IMG/VR virus record: IMGVR_UViG_3300032156_000034
Location: 1 to 40,276 of that record
Origin: a virus
DNA length: 40,276 nt
Reading direction: 5' to 3' (one strand)
The notes under the pieces were generated by a model. The model ran no database searches and was not told the origin of the DNA. It was given only the letters and a program-made list of their open reading frames with translations. This document shows positions 13,715-20,957 of this stretch, in pieces (within the stretch, counting starts at the first letter, position 1; each line of letters starts with the position of its first letter). The position numbers and the translations under genes are program-made.

Positions 13715-16587
13715 CACGCCTCCTGGATCGCTATGGTGACCACATAATCATGCTCGTTGGTAAGTTGGGCTGATGCCAGTGGCCGGACAGGGACCGGCTG
13801 CAGGAACACCATGACATCATCGAAAAGTGGATTGGTGCAGCGCATTTTCAACGGCCTGGCCGTGCCACTCCACTCGTCCAGTTGTCTTACCCTGGTCCAG
13901 GTGGGCATTGCATTATCGTCCTCATCACGCAGGTTCTTCACACTGATCAGCGCCGGCACAATATAGGCAAACTTGGGCGAACTGACCGTGACCGCCTCGA
14001 TGATCAGCGCCTTCAACCTGGGCGTGTTGGCCACATTGATAGAGTAGAAGCGGATGCGGATGTCGATGCGCTTGGCTGATGCTCCCAGGTTGGCATTATC
14101 GGGATCACTGAACTCGACCTCACTTACTGGCATGGTCAGGAAGGTGTCTGGCATTTCGTGCCAGCCGGTTTCACCGTCCAGTCTGTAATCTGCTTCCAGC
14201 CAGTCCAGGGGATTGTCATTTATATCCACCGCCAGGCCATCCAGGTGAACCTTCAAAGAGTGCCAGTATTTCCAGGCGTCCTGCAGGCCGGCATAGGTGC
14301 CGGACATTTGCAAAGCGCCTTCGTGTACGAACTCGAAATTGGGGTCCTGGTATGGATCAAATCCCTCGCTTGGGAAGGGCAGGCACACGAAGTCGCCGCC
14401 CTGGCGTATCCATAACTTATCCGGCTTGTCGCCTGGGACCACCTGGAAAGCAGTGGCATACAATCTCTCACCCAGTGGGGCACGGTAGATTTCCCCGTAA
14501 GATGCACTGCCGTTGTTTTCCAGCAGGCTGCTGTACCCAGTTATCCCAGCATCCACGGTAACATAGATGCGACCAGGATAGGAAAGCATGGAACTGATCG
14601 GACCTCGCCGGTTGGCAGGCAAACCTTCATCCAGAGTTGGTCCGATGTCGTCCAGGTTGGGATTGTAAAAGCGGTGCATACTATTCTGGACCGAATAGAA
14701 CAGGTAAACATTCTGCAGAGCCGATACCTTTCCATTCTGCGAACTGGCAATGGTCTTGAACTCGTCCAGTTTTACCCGATCCACCGTGTCATTGGTTGCG
14801 ATCACGAACTCCCAGGGGCCGGCTTCCTTCATCACCCATACAGCCTCATCCTGGTTGTCGTCCACATACCGTACCAGGTTGGTGATCCTGTCAGAAGCAT
14901 CACCCACTGCCAGATTGACAGCCGGCGTGAAAAGGATTTCCTGTTCGCAGGTCCATACCACAGTGCCATCCAGGACTGACTTGCCTGGTGTGATCGGCCA
15001 GACCGGTTCCGTGCCGGCGCTGGTGCCAGCGTAAACACAGCGGTAGTAAAGATCATTATTCACGGTTGGTTTGCAGGTAGCATAAAGGGCATAGGCATGT
15101 GTTGCCTGCCAGGTGGCTGCCCCCAGTAACGATGGTGCGGTGCTGCCAAATACCAGGTCGGTGCCCCACACCTTCGGCTTCGCCCTGGCAATCGTACAAT
15201 CCGAAAGTGACCGGACGATCTGCATCAGGTCAAACCCGCCACCATTGAACTCGACCAGGAACACAGCCTTGTTGGTGCCATCGGCTGCGAAGTCCCTGGT
15301 CCAGGTGCCGGCGCTGTTGTATTCCCGCATCCGGCGCATGGTCACGCTGTCACCCTGGGCAAAGTAAACCACATTCATGCTGCTGACCAGGACATCTGTA
15401 ACTGGCACGGTCAGGCCATGGCCGGTTATCTCGGTCCATTTCAACGATCCCAGGATCACAAACTCGGTGGTGGTATCGTGGGCGATCTTCCATGGACTAC
15501 TAACACGCGCAGAAGCGGAAGTATTACCAGTGATCACCCGCCAGTTTTGTTCCTCGGCCAGGCCGGTGCCACCTATGATCACAGCCACGCAGCCAACCCA
15601 TTCATCACTGGACCAGCCTGGGCTGCCGCCTGCGTTTATGTAGTTGAGATCGCCGGAGTTGGAGATCGCCGCACCCCTGGCGCCATTCATGTATAACTTG
15701 GCTGCGGTGCCATCCGATGGCTTGCTGACAAAGTACAGTTGCCTCTTGTATTCAAAGTAGTTGCCATCTGTGGGAGCAGGCGCATCGATCAGACGATAAT
15801 ACAGGTCCACATTGTCGATGGTCCAGGTGCTTCCATTGGATGATTTGTAGGTCGATCCGGCGCCGTCTTTGACGCCGACCTCCCAGTGGTTATCTTCATC
15901 ATCACTTGCTGATCCGTACACTTCGACCCAGTATTGCGTCCCGCTGGTGATCGCCTGGCTGGTGATCACGAAGTTGTAGAACTCTGAAAGTAGGGCATCG
16001 ATACTGGTATATGCCAGGGTTTTCGTCTGCAATGTGGAGCCAGGCGATCCTGTGCTGTCAGAAAGTATTTTCACGGTCAGGTCAGCGTTGGGTTTTCCTC
16101 GATACCTGATCCAAAGGCTGATGGCCAGTACGGAATAGGACCCTGATGCGGATATGCTCTTGGCCAGGTATCTTTCACCGCCGGCGAGTTGCCGTAGTTT
16201 CATGTTGCCAGGTAGCATATAGGTCTGGTTGCGATAACCATACCCATATTTCTCCCTGCCGGCCAGCATCACCTTTCCAGTCCTGGCTGTGTTTAGACGC
16301 AGGCTGTCCCTGAACCTGGTGACATCATTCTCGAAGATGTCCTGACCACGACCACCGGCCCAGTTGGACTGGGCCAGGACCGTGTAAGGTGGCTCCAGGT
16401 CAGAATACTGCTGGTTGCCGGTGGATGTTTTCAGGCTGGATCGCTCGACTGGATTGCGCCCGATCAGATCAGGGTCCTTCTTTTGCTGGCTATCCACGGC
16501 GATCAGACCGATGGTGATCTTGCCATCCGTCAGGGATATATGGTGGGTTGGGTTTGCGTTCTTTGGGGATACAGTTATTGGCGCCAT
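13714..16587 (-). CDS. Large tail protein (nozzle / tail-tube B-like candidate)
   Basis: 957 aa, beta-rich throughout. Position after the adaptor gene and before the fibre genes is that of the podovirus tail nozzle (T7 gp12-like). Visible modules: an N-terminal region with P-E-P-P-x-T-x-L-A-Q-S; a beta-sandwich near residues 146-190 (I-S-L-W-I-R-Y, G-S-P-G-S-T-L) like surface-anchor modules; and a small domain near 491-550 with W-Q-A-T-H-A-Y and G-T-S-A-G-T-E-P-V-W-P, a module repeated in many phage tail and host-contact proteins. The latter half has propeller-like strands. The start is weak (no good GGAGG), so coupling to the adaptor gene five bases upstream is likely. Confidence 0.65.
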   Translation of the reverse strand: MAPITVSPKNANPTHHISLTDGKITIGLIAVDSQQKKDPDLIGRNPVERSSLKTSTGNQQYSDLEPPYTVLAQSNWAGGRGQDIFENDVTRFRDSLRLNTARTGKVMLAGREKYGYGYRNQTYMLPGNMKLRQLAGGERYLAKSISASGSYSVLAISLWIRYRGKPNADLTVKILSDSTGSPGSTLQTKTLAYTSIDALLSEFYNFVITSQAITSGTQYWVEVYGSASDDEDNHWEVGVKDGAGSTYKSSNGSTWTIDNVDLYYRLIDAPAPTDGNYFEYKRQLYFVSKPSDGTAAKLYMNGARGAAISNSGDLNYINAGGSPGWSSDEWVGCVAVIIGGTGLAEEQNWRVITGNTSASARVSSPWKIAHDTTTEFVILGSLKWTEITGHGLTVPVTDVLVSSMNVVYFAQGDSVTMRRMREYNSAGTWTRDFAADGTNKAVFLVEFNGGGFDLMQIVRSLSDCTIARAKPKVWGTDLVFGSTAPSLLGAATWQATHAYALYATCKPTVNNDLYYRCVYAGTSAGTEPVWPITPGKSVLDGTVVWTCEQEILFTPAVNLAVGDASDRITNLVRYVDDNQDEAVWVMKEAGPWEFVIATNDTVDRVKLDEFKTIASSQNGKVSALQNVYLFYSVQNSMHRFYNPNLDDIGPTLDEGLPANRRGPISSMLSYPGRIYVTVDAGITGYSSLLENNGSASYGEIYRAPLGERLYATAFQVVPGDKPDKLWIRQGGDFVCLPFPSEGFDPYQDPNFEFVHEGALQMSGTYAGLQDAWKYWHSLKVHLDGLAVDINDNPLDWLEADYRLDGETGWHEMPDTFLTMPVSEVEFSDPDNANLGASAKRIDIRIRFYSINVANTPRLKALIIEAVTVSSPKFAYIVPALISVKNLRDEDDNAMPTWTRVRQLDEWSGTARPLKMRCTNPLFDDVMVFLQPVPVRPLASAQLTNEHDYVVTIAIQEA

Positions 16588-16591
16588 AGGT

Positions 16592-17380
16592 TTACCAGGA
16601 TGAAAGTTTAGATGTTATTTGGGGAGGCGGTTGGGCATAGCGCTGCAGCATGACCTGGGCCTCGTTTGCTTTTTCATCCCAGGATCGCTTTACATCCGCG
16701 CCATGTAACCGCTTGCCATACTTGCAGGCAGCCAGGACAGATCGCCATAGCAACTCATTGGCATTGACACCGAAGGGGATTTCATCACTATCGGTTGCCA
16801 GGTCCACCGGCTTGACCAGGTAGGTCAAAAAGATTTTCTTGCCGGCAGAGGTGGGTGGGTTGCCATCGAACCAAAGTTCACCATCATGCTCATCCCAGCC
16901 ATGATGCTCGTAAGGACGATAAGGAGCCGCTGCCTGGGTGGCTATTTCCACCTTGATCAATTTGTCGATGATCAGCGGGCTAATCGGTAGGGTGTACACC
17001 TGCTGGTTGGCCACTGTCACCAGGGTGGCATCGGTTCCAATCTTGGGCATCCGGCGCAGGCTTTCATTCACGCAACTGATCAGCACATCCCTGGGGATGT
17101 CACTGTGGGATGCCGCATAGCGATCACCCACTGCGTTCAGCGTGGTGGTGGTCACATAGGTGAAAACATTTACGGCTGTGTGCTGCTTGATCCGCCGGCT
17201 CTTTCCCGCGCTGGCGCCGGACAGGATGAAGATCGTGCCATTGCGCATGTTCTCAATGCCAGGATCGAGTTGATCATCTTTCAGCGTGGTGGCCGTTCCA
17301 GTTGCAGTGGCCGTGCCATCCCGTGTGATATTGACTTCCCTGGACAGGGACAGGATCGCCTCGAATAGCGTTTCATTCAT
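16592..17380 (-). CDS. Head-tail adaptor (tail-tube A / gp11-like candidate)
   Basis: 262 aa. The section C-V-N-E-S-L-R-R-M-P-K-I-G-T-D-A-T-L-V-T-V-A-N-Q-Q-V-Y-T-L-P (about residues 103-132) is typical of podovirus adaptor proteins that sit under the portal. A beta-rich part follows (G-W-D-E-H-D-G-E-L-W-F-D), then a C-terminal helix bundle (E-L-L-W-R-S-V-L-A-A-C-K-Y). An N-terminal insertion rich in Thr and Ala (about 18-60) looks like a small beta domain. The ribosome binding site is GGAGG. It is directly upstream of the 957-aa tail gene. Confidence 0.66.
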   Translation of the reverse strand: MNETLFEAILSLSREVNITRDGTATATGTATTLKDDQLDPGIENMRNGTIFILSGASAGKSRRIKQHTAVNVFTYVTTTTLNAVGDRYAASHSDIPRDVLISCVNESLRRMPKIGTDATLVTVANQQVYTLPISPLIIDKLIKVEIATQAAAPYRPYEHHGWDEHDGELWFDGNPPTSAGKKIFLTYLVKPVDLATDSDEIPFGVNANELLWRSVLAACKYGKRLHGADVKRSWDEKANEAQVMLQRYAQPPPQITSKLSSW

Positions 17381-17392
17381 GGGCGCCTCCAG

Positions 17393-17851
17393 TTAGATCA
17401 GGATGCCAAATATGTCAAAGGAAGCAGTGGCAGCCGCACCCTGGTTGGTATTATTTTTTAGATACAAAGGTTGACCCGCAGTACCCACTTTGATCCCAGC
17501 GGCGATAAGTACCAGCCAGGCAGCCAAGGTAGGGCCGGTCAGGCCGGTATGGGTTGCATTGGCCACGACATCAGCATAGGCCGCACTGGTCCATCCGATA
17601 CTATGGGAGTTGGTGCTCAAACTGATCGAGGCATTGCGCTGGCATATCCTGGTGATCACGCATATTTTTCCGACAGGGACCGTGTAAAGAAGTTGGTTGG
17701 TCCCAGTGTTCAGGTCCACACCGTCCGCTGTTGCCAATTTGACCTCGTTCTTACCTATCGAAGCAAGGCCATCAGACATGATCTCGCAGGGTATTCTGAC
17801 CTCCTGCCCAGTGACTGGATTGACACCGGTGATGTAATCATTTGCTGACAT
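17393..17851 (-). CDS. Small beta-rich structural protein
   Basis: 152 aa. The N-terminus has P-V-T-G-Q-E-V-R-I-P, followed by beta strands rich in Thr/Val (Q-L-L-Y-T-V-P-V-G-K-I-C-V-I-T-R-I) ending F-D-I-F-G-I-L-I. Proteins with a T-V-P-x-G-K/T strand are common as head-fibre or decoration components in phages. It is placed between the basic protein and the adaptor. Its exact role is unknown. The ribosome binding site is AAGGAAGG. Confidence 0.6.
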   Translation of the reverse strand: MSANDYITGVNPVTGQEVRIPCEIMSDGLASIGKNEVKLATADGVDLNTGTNQLLYTVPVGKICVITRICQRNASISLSTNSHSIGWTSAAYADVVANATHTGLTGPTLAAWLVLIAAGIKVGTAGQPLYLKNNTNQGAAATASFDIFGILI

Positions 17852-17854
17852 TTC

Positions 17855-18073
17855 TTACCTTCCTTTTTTTCGGCCAGTCAGCACATTCTTTTTGAACTGT
17901 GCTTGTTTCTTGGCCTTCGGTCCTAGTTTCCCAGCCAGCGCCTGTTGCATTTTCTTGGCCGGTATCTTCTTTCCGGCTGGGGTTTTGGTTGATTTGTGCA
18001 GACCACCAGGGGTAAAGGTGATTTTCTTTTGCCCTTTTTTGGTGGGTTTCAAAGTTTCTTTCTTTGCTGCCAT
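17855..18073 (-). CDS. Lysine-rich basic protein, 72 aa
   Basis: The start at 18073 is fixed by GGAGGT; the longer in-frame start at 18115 would read through the terminator hairpin. About one third of the residues are Lys or Arg, with none of the hydrophobic core of HU. The middle reads G-G-L-H-K-S-x-K-T-P-A-G-K-K-I-P-A-K-K, a pattern seen in small phage proteins of unknown role. It could neutralise packaged DNA or bind RNA. It sits immediately after the intrinsic terminator, so it is probably expressed from read-through. Confidence 0.68.
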   Translation of the reverse strand: MAAKKETLKPTKKGQKKITFTPGGLHKSTKTPAGKKIPAKKMQQALAGKLGPKAKKQAQFKKNVLTGRKKGR

Positions 18074-18087
18074 ATTCACCTCCGAAG

Positions 18088-18113
18088 AAAAAAGCCCGCC
18101 CGCCTGGGCGGGC
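18088..18113 (-). terminator. Intrinsic terminator inside late block B
   Basis: Minus strand: GCCCGCCC-AGGC-GGGCGGGC stem-loop (18094-18113; 8-bp GC stem, 4-nt loop) followed by six Ts (18088-18093). It lies between the paralog pair and the basic protein, and its T-tract touches the next ribosome binding site. It would lower tail and lysis expression relative to the capsid genes. Confidence 0.85.
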
Positions 18114-18136
18114 ATAAGCCCGTAATCATGTTTGGA

Positions 18137-18421
18137 TCAGGCCGGCTGTTTCTTTTTTCTGGCCGGCGCCTTGGTCGGTGCCTTTATATCGGCCATGATC
18201 GCATCAGGGATCACGGCGCCAGTATGCCTTGCGCTGGGTTCTGCCACTTCTTGGATGCTATACCCCAGGTTTTTGAATATGGTGATCACTTCCGGCAGGC
18301 TGTGACCCAGCGACTTGTCGATGGTGAGATCATCCACCACAGCGCGCCCATCTTGAAATCGGATGCCGGCTGCCTTGCCGTTGTATTTCGCATTGGGAAC
18401 GGTGACGATATACCTGGTCAT
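18137..18421 (-). CDS. Structural-block protein, second of a paralog pair
   Basis: 94 aa. The core I-V-T-V-P-N-A-K-Y-N-G-K...I-R-F-Q-D-G-R-A-V-V-D-D...L-P-E-V-I-T-I-F-K-N-L-G-Y-S-I-Q-E matches the upstream neighbour segment by segment, so the two arose by tandem duplication. The tail is lysine-rich (P-A-R-K-K-K-Q-P-A). The start overlaps the neighbour's stop (ATGA) behind AAAGGTGG. Similar small proteins in phage head clusters have no assigned role. It is the last gene before the terminator at 18088-18113. Confidence 0.7.
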   Translation of the reverse strand: MTRYIVTVPNAKYNGKAAGIRFQDGRAVVDDLTIDKSLGHSLPEVITIFKNLGYSIQEVAEPSARHTGAVIPDAIMADIKAPTKAPARKKKQPA

Positions 18422-18669
18422 TTAACCACCTTCTTTCTTGGGGTGGCTGGCACTTTCTTGGCTGCTGGCACCTTGGGCGGAGCCGGCTTCTTGTCCAACT
18501 CTTTGAAGGTGCAGCCCAGGTCGGTCAGGTTCTTGATCACATCCTCATGCTGCTGACCGGCGAGAAGATGGCTGGTGCCCTGGTCGTCCAGGATCGCCTG
18601 GCCTTTCTCGAAGTGGATGTTGTTCACATCAAAACTGTCTTTCCTGGGGTGGGTCACAAGTATTCTCAT
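18418..18669 (-). CDS. Structural-block protein, first of a paralog pair
   Basis: 83 aa. It shares with the downstream 94-aa protein an I-L/V-V-T-x-P start, a conserved I-x-F-x-x-G-x-A-I/V-x-D-D segment, and a final V-I-x-x-x-x-x-L-G-C/Y-x-F/I-x-E helix-strand. A proline/lysine-rich tail (K-V-P-A-T-P-R-K-K) follows. The ribosome binding site is AGGAGG. The function is unknown; position suggests a capsid or connector accessory. Confidence 0.7.
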   Translation of the reverse strand: MRILVTHPRKDSFDVNNIHFEKGQAILDDQGTSHLLAGQQHEDVIKNLTDLGCTFKELDKKPAPPKVPAAKKVPATPRKKVVK

Positions 18670-18696
18670 AACATCCTCCTGTTGGGGATTGGGGAT

Positions 18697-18727
18697 GGGT
18701 GCCCTGGTATCTGTGCCCAGGGCACCC
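18697..18727. other. Strong hairpin between the decoration gene and the paralog pair
   Basis: A perfect 11-bp stem (GGGTGCCCTGG with CCAGGGCACCC) and a 9-nt loop in the 98-bp gap at 18670-18767. On the transcribed (minus) strand there is no T-run after it, so it may act as an RNA stability or processing element that protects the capsid message. Confidence 0.6.
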
Positions 18728-18767
18728 TTTCAATGCTGGCTATGGTTCAGCCTTCTCAAACTGGAGT

Positions 18768-19181
18768 TTAGCCAGCACCTGAAACATCGTCACGCTGCGG
18801 GCCACTGGCGATATACACCTCCATGGAGGTGGCTGTCACGGTGCCGCCGCAGGTCAAGACCACACGCCAGTAGCGCAGAGGTGACTGGCACAGCACGGAT
18901 CGGCGGTAGCCGGCCACGGTTGTGCCCGTGATCTGCGGGAAACTGGGGCCGGTTTCCACACCGGATGCGAAGGTTGCCGAGTTACTATACTGGACCTTGG
19001 CATCGACAGTGGGGGTGGTGCCGGTCATGAGGGCCTTGTTGGAAAGGGTCACCCACAGGCCATTCGCGCCTGACTTCCCTACATCCAGGACGGCGGAGCC
19101 GCCGGATCGGGTCGTGGAGTTGGGTGTGATGGTAGAGGTGAAGGTCGTGCCATCGTGGAAGATGAAGTTAGTGTCACGCAT
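18768..19181 (-). CDS. Putative capsid decoration (cement) protein
   Basis: 137 aa, beta-rich, directly downstream of the major capsid gene, where podoviruses usually encode a decoration or cement protein. It shows repeated Thr/Ser/Gly strands (T-S-T-I-T-P-N-S-T-T), a G-A-N-G-L-W-V-T-L segment and a closing R-Y-W-R-V-V-L-T-C-G-G-T-V strand. Similarity to Bbp16-type cement proteins is suggested by size and strand order, not demonstrated. The ribosome binding site is AAGGATGG. Confidence 0.62.
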   Translation of the reverse strand: MRDTNFIFHDGTTFTSTITPNSTTRSGGSAVLDVGKSGANGLWVTLSNKALMTGTTPTVDAKVQYSNSATFASGVETGPSFPQITGTTVAGYRRSVLCQSPLRYWRVVLTCGGTVTATSMEVYIASGPQRDDVSGAG

Positions 19182-19193
19182 TTTGCACCATCC

Positions 19194-20165
19194 TTATGAG
19201 GCCGCCATCTTGAAGTTGCAGATGCGGGCGATGGAGTAGTTGCTGATATTCAGCAGCCCTACTGCCCAGTCGATGCGGCGGAGGTACTGCGGACCACTCT
19301 CGCTCTCATTGCCATTCAAGGGATCATAAATATCAATCCCCATGCCGGCCAGTTGGATCGCCCGAACGCCATCATCCGTGTCCATGCGGACCACATACAT
19401 GCTGGTGCTATCGTTTCCGGCGTCACCAGGGTCCTCGGTGTTGGTGATGATCTCCGTGGTCTTGTCGGCTTTCAAACCGACATCGATGATGGGCACACCA
19501 GCAAAACTTGGGAACTTCTTTTCAAACATTTCGATGGTGTTATAAACCAGGCCCAGGTCACGGAGCAGGCTGCCAATCTTCCAGTAAGTGGTTTCGTTGC
19601 AGAAGATGTGCGTCGCGCCATCGCAGAACTTGACGGCTTGATGCAATCCATCAACGAAAGTCTTTTCATTGGCTGCACTGGCAAAAATCTTTAGGCTGTC
19701 CGTTGATCCCTGGAGGTTGATGGTCATGCGGGCTGGCATGTTGCTCACCCGCTTTTTCAACCCCTCGAAGGTGTCAGGATCGAGGCCACTGTCACCGTTG
19801 ATGAAGGCGTTATTGAAGGCGAAGGCAACCGCCTTGGCTTTCATTTTCATCTGTGTGATCATGGGTTTCTCGACCTTGGCATTGATCTTCTCGGCAACTT
19901 TGTCAATTTTGACATCGCCGCCCAGGAGGGCCATGCTTTCGACAATATCTTCCACGTTTCCAGAACTCTCGGTGTAACCACCACCGACTTTGCGGAAGCC
20001 CGCACCAGGCAATGTCTGCCAGCGGGAGGCGGATACCTGGAGGCCAGTCACATCGTCAAATGGAATGGCCGCCAGCAGATCGGAATATCGCAGCAGGTCC
20101 TGAATAAAACCCTTCTGGAAGGGCAACTCGCTGGCCTTCGCGATATCTACTAAACCTACGGGCAT
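19194..20165 (-). CDS. Major capsid protein (HK97-type fold)
   Basis: 323 aa, the size of non-cleaved or lightly processed HK97-fold capsids. The segment L-P-G-A-G-F-R-K-V-G-G-G-Y (about 52-64), followed by a G-G-D-V-K-I-D-K-V-A-E-K-I strand-helix and a K-x-A-V-A-F-A-F-N-N-A-F-I-N-G-D helix, is typical of the GP7-like capsid family. The C-terminus has an A-domain-like strand (T-S-M-Y-V-V-R-M-D) and a G-L-L-N-I-S-N-Y-S-I-A-R-I end. The scaffold gene is immediately upstream. The ribosome binding site is AAAGGAG. Confidence 0.85.
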   Translation of the reverse strand: MPVGLVDIAKASELPFQKGFIQDLLRYSDLLAAIPFDDVTGLQVSASRWQTLPGAGFRKVGGGYTESSGNVEDIVESMALLGGDVKIDKVAEKINAKVEKPMITQMKMKAKAVAFAFNNAFINGDSGLDPDTFEGLKKRVSNMPARMTINLQGSTDSLKIFASAANEKTFVDGLHQAVKFCDGATHIFCNETTYWKIGSLLRDLGLVYNTIEMFEKKFPSFAGVPIIDVGLKADKTTEIITNTEDPGDAGNDSTSMYVVRMDTDDGVRAIQLAGMGIDIYDPLNGNESESGPQYLRRIDWAVGLLNISNYSIARICNFKMAAS

Positions 20166-20176
20166 TTCAAACTCCT

Positions 20177-20893
20177 TTAGCGCCTACGCGCTTTCCCGCT
20201 TCGGATTTGCTGTTCGCCCAACTCGTATAACTGGGCGCTGTCTGTGATGTTCGCAATCCGATTGGCGGGAGGGGGGCTGCCTCGCAGCGTCATTCTTGCC
20301 GCGCCGGCTGCTGGGGCAGCGGGTGGATTAGGTTGGGGGGATGCTAGTCGTGCAGCCTTCGCAGCCAGGGCATCGTCAATACTTTTGAAGTAAATGGACA
20401 AACCCTTATCAACGATAATGGTCTGTAGTTCTGGATCATTCGTCTCCAAAAATATTCCGGCCTGTTCCTGCTTGGCCATCACCTCTTGGGCCACAAGATC
20501 GGCGCCTACGGGTGCCTGCTGGTTTGCCTGTTGATTGGCCGGCTGACCAGCGGGTTGCTGATCAGTGCTGTTGAGGACCTTTTCACGCGCCAGGTCCTTC
20601 ATGGCTTTCAACTGGGCATCGGGGATGGGGGTGCCGGCATCTTTCGCCAGGGCAGCCGTGGCATCCACTTGGGCCAGGGCAGCGGAAATGCGCTTCTGTG
20701 TATTAGCCTGTGCCTTATCGACTAAACTCTGTGCCTGGCGCTGGTTCTGCAGCATGGCGGCATCGAGTTCAGCCTTGGTTACGGGGCGATCATTATCCTC
20801 CAGGGGTTCTTGTTCCTGACCAGGTTGCACCGGATCAGGATCGGGCGCAACAGGCGCCTGTCCTTGAAGGTTGGTACTCACAGGATTTCCCAT
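20177..20893 (-). CDS. Scaffolding protein
   Basis: 238 aa from the ATG at 20893, chosen for the AAAGGAGG just upstream; the frame extends to 21055 but that would run back through the late promoter and into the giant gene. It is an extended, low-complexity protein: an acidic, proline/glutamine-rich N-terminus, a long Ala/Gln/Lys helix with coiled-coil character (about 45-110), and a Q-Q/A-N-Q-rich hinge. The C-terminus ends in a basic helix S-G-K-A-R-R-R, typical of scaffold-capsid contact. It is the first gene after late promoter B. Confidence 0.78.
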   Translation of the reverse strand: MGNPVSTNLQGQAPVAPDPDPVQPGQEQEPLEDNDRPVTKAELDAAMLQNQRQAQSLVDKAQANTQKRISAALAQVDATAALAKDAGTPIPDAQLKAMKDLAREKVLNSTDQQPAGQPANQQANQQAPVGADLVAQEVMAKQEQAGIFLETNDPELQTIIVDKGLSIYFKSIDDALAAKAARLASPQPNPPAAPAAGAARMTLRGSPPPANRIANITDSAQLYELGEQQIRSGKARRR

Positions 20894-20928
20894 TTCACTA
20901 GCCTCCTTTGAAAATGAGTTACACGGAC

Positions 20929-20957
20929 ATTCTACATCAGGTTGTGCGATGATACAA
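20929..20957 (-). promoter_or_regulatory. Late promoter B (matches late promoter A)
   Basis: Minus strand: -35 TTGTAT (20952-20957), 17-bp spacer, -10 TAGAAT (20929-20934), 35 bp before the scaffold start codon. It shares AGTTGTATCATCGC-N11-TAGAATGT with the promoter at 1669-1697. The -35 abuts the stop codon of the giant gene, so the capsid genes get their own transcript after a 14.75-kb gene. Confidence 0.78.
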
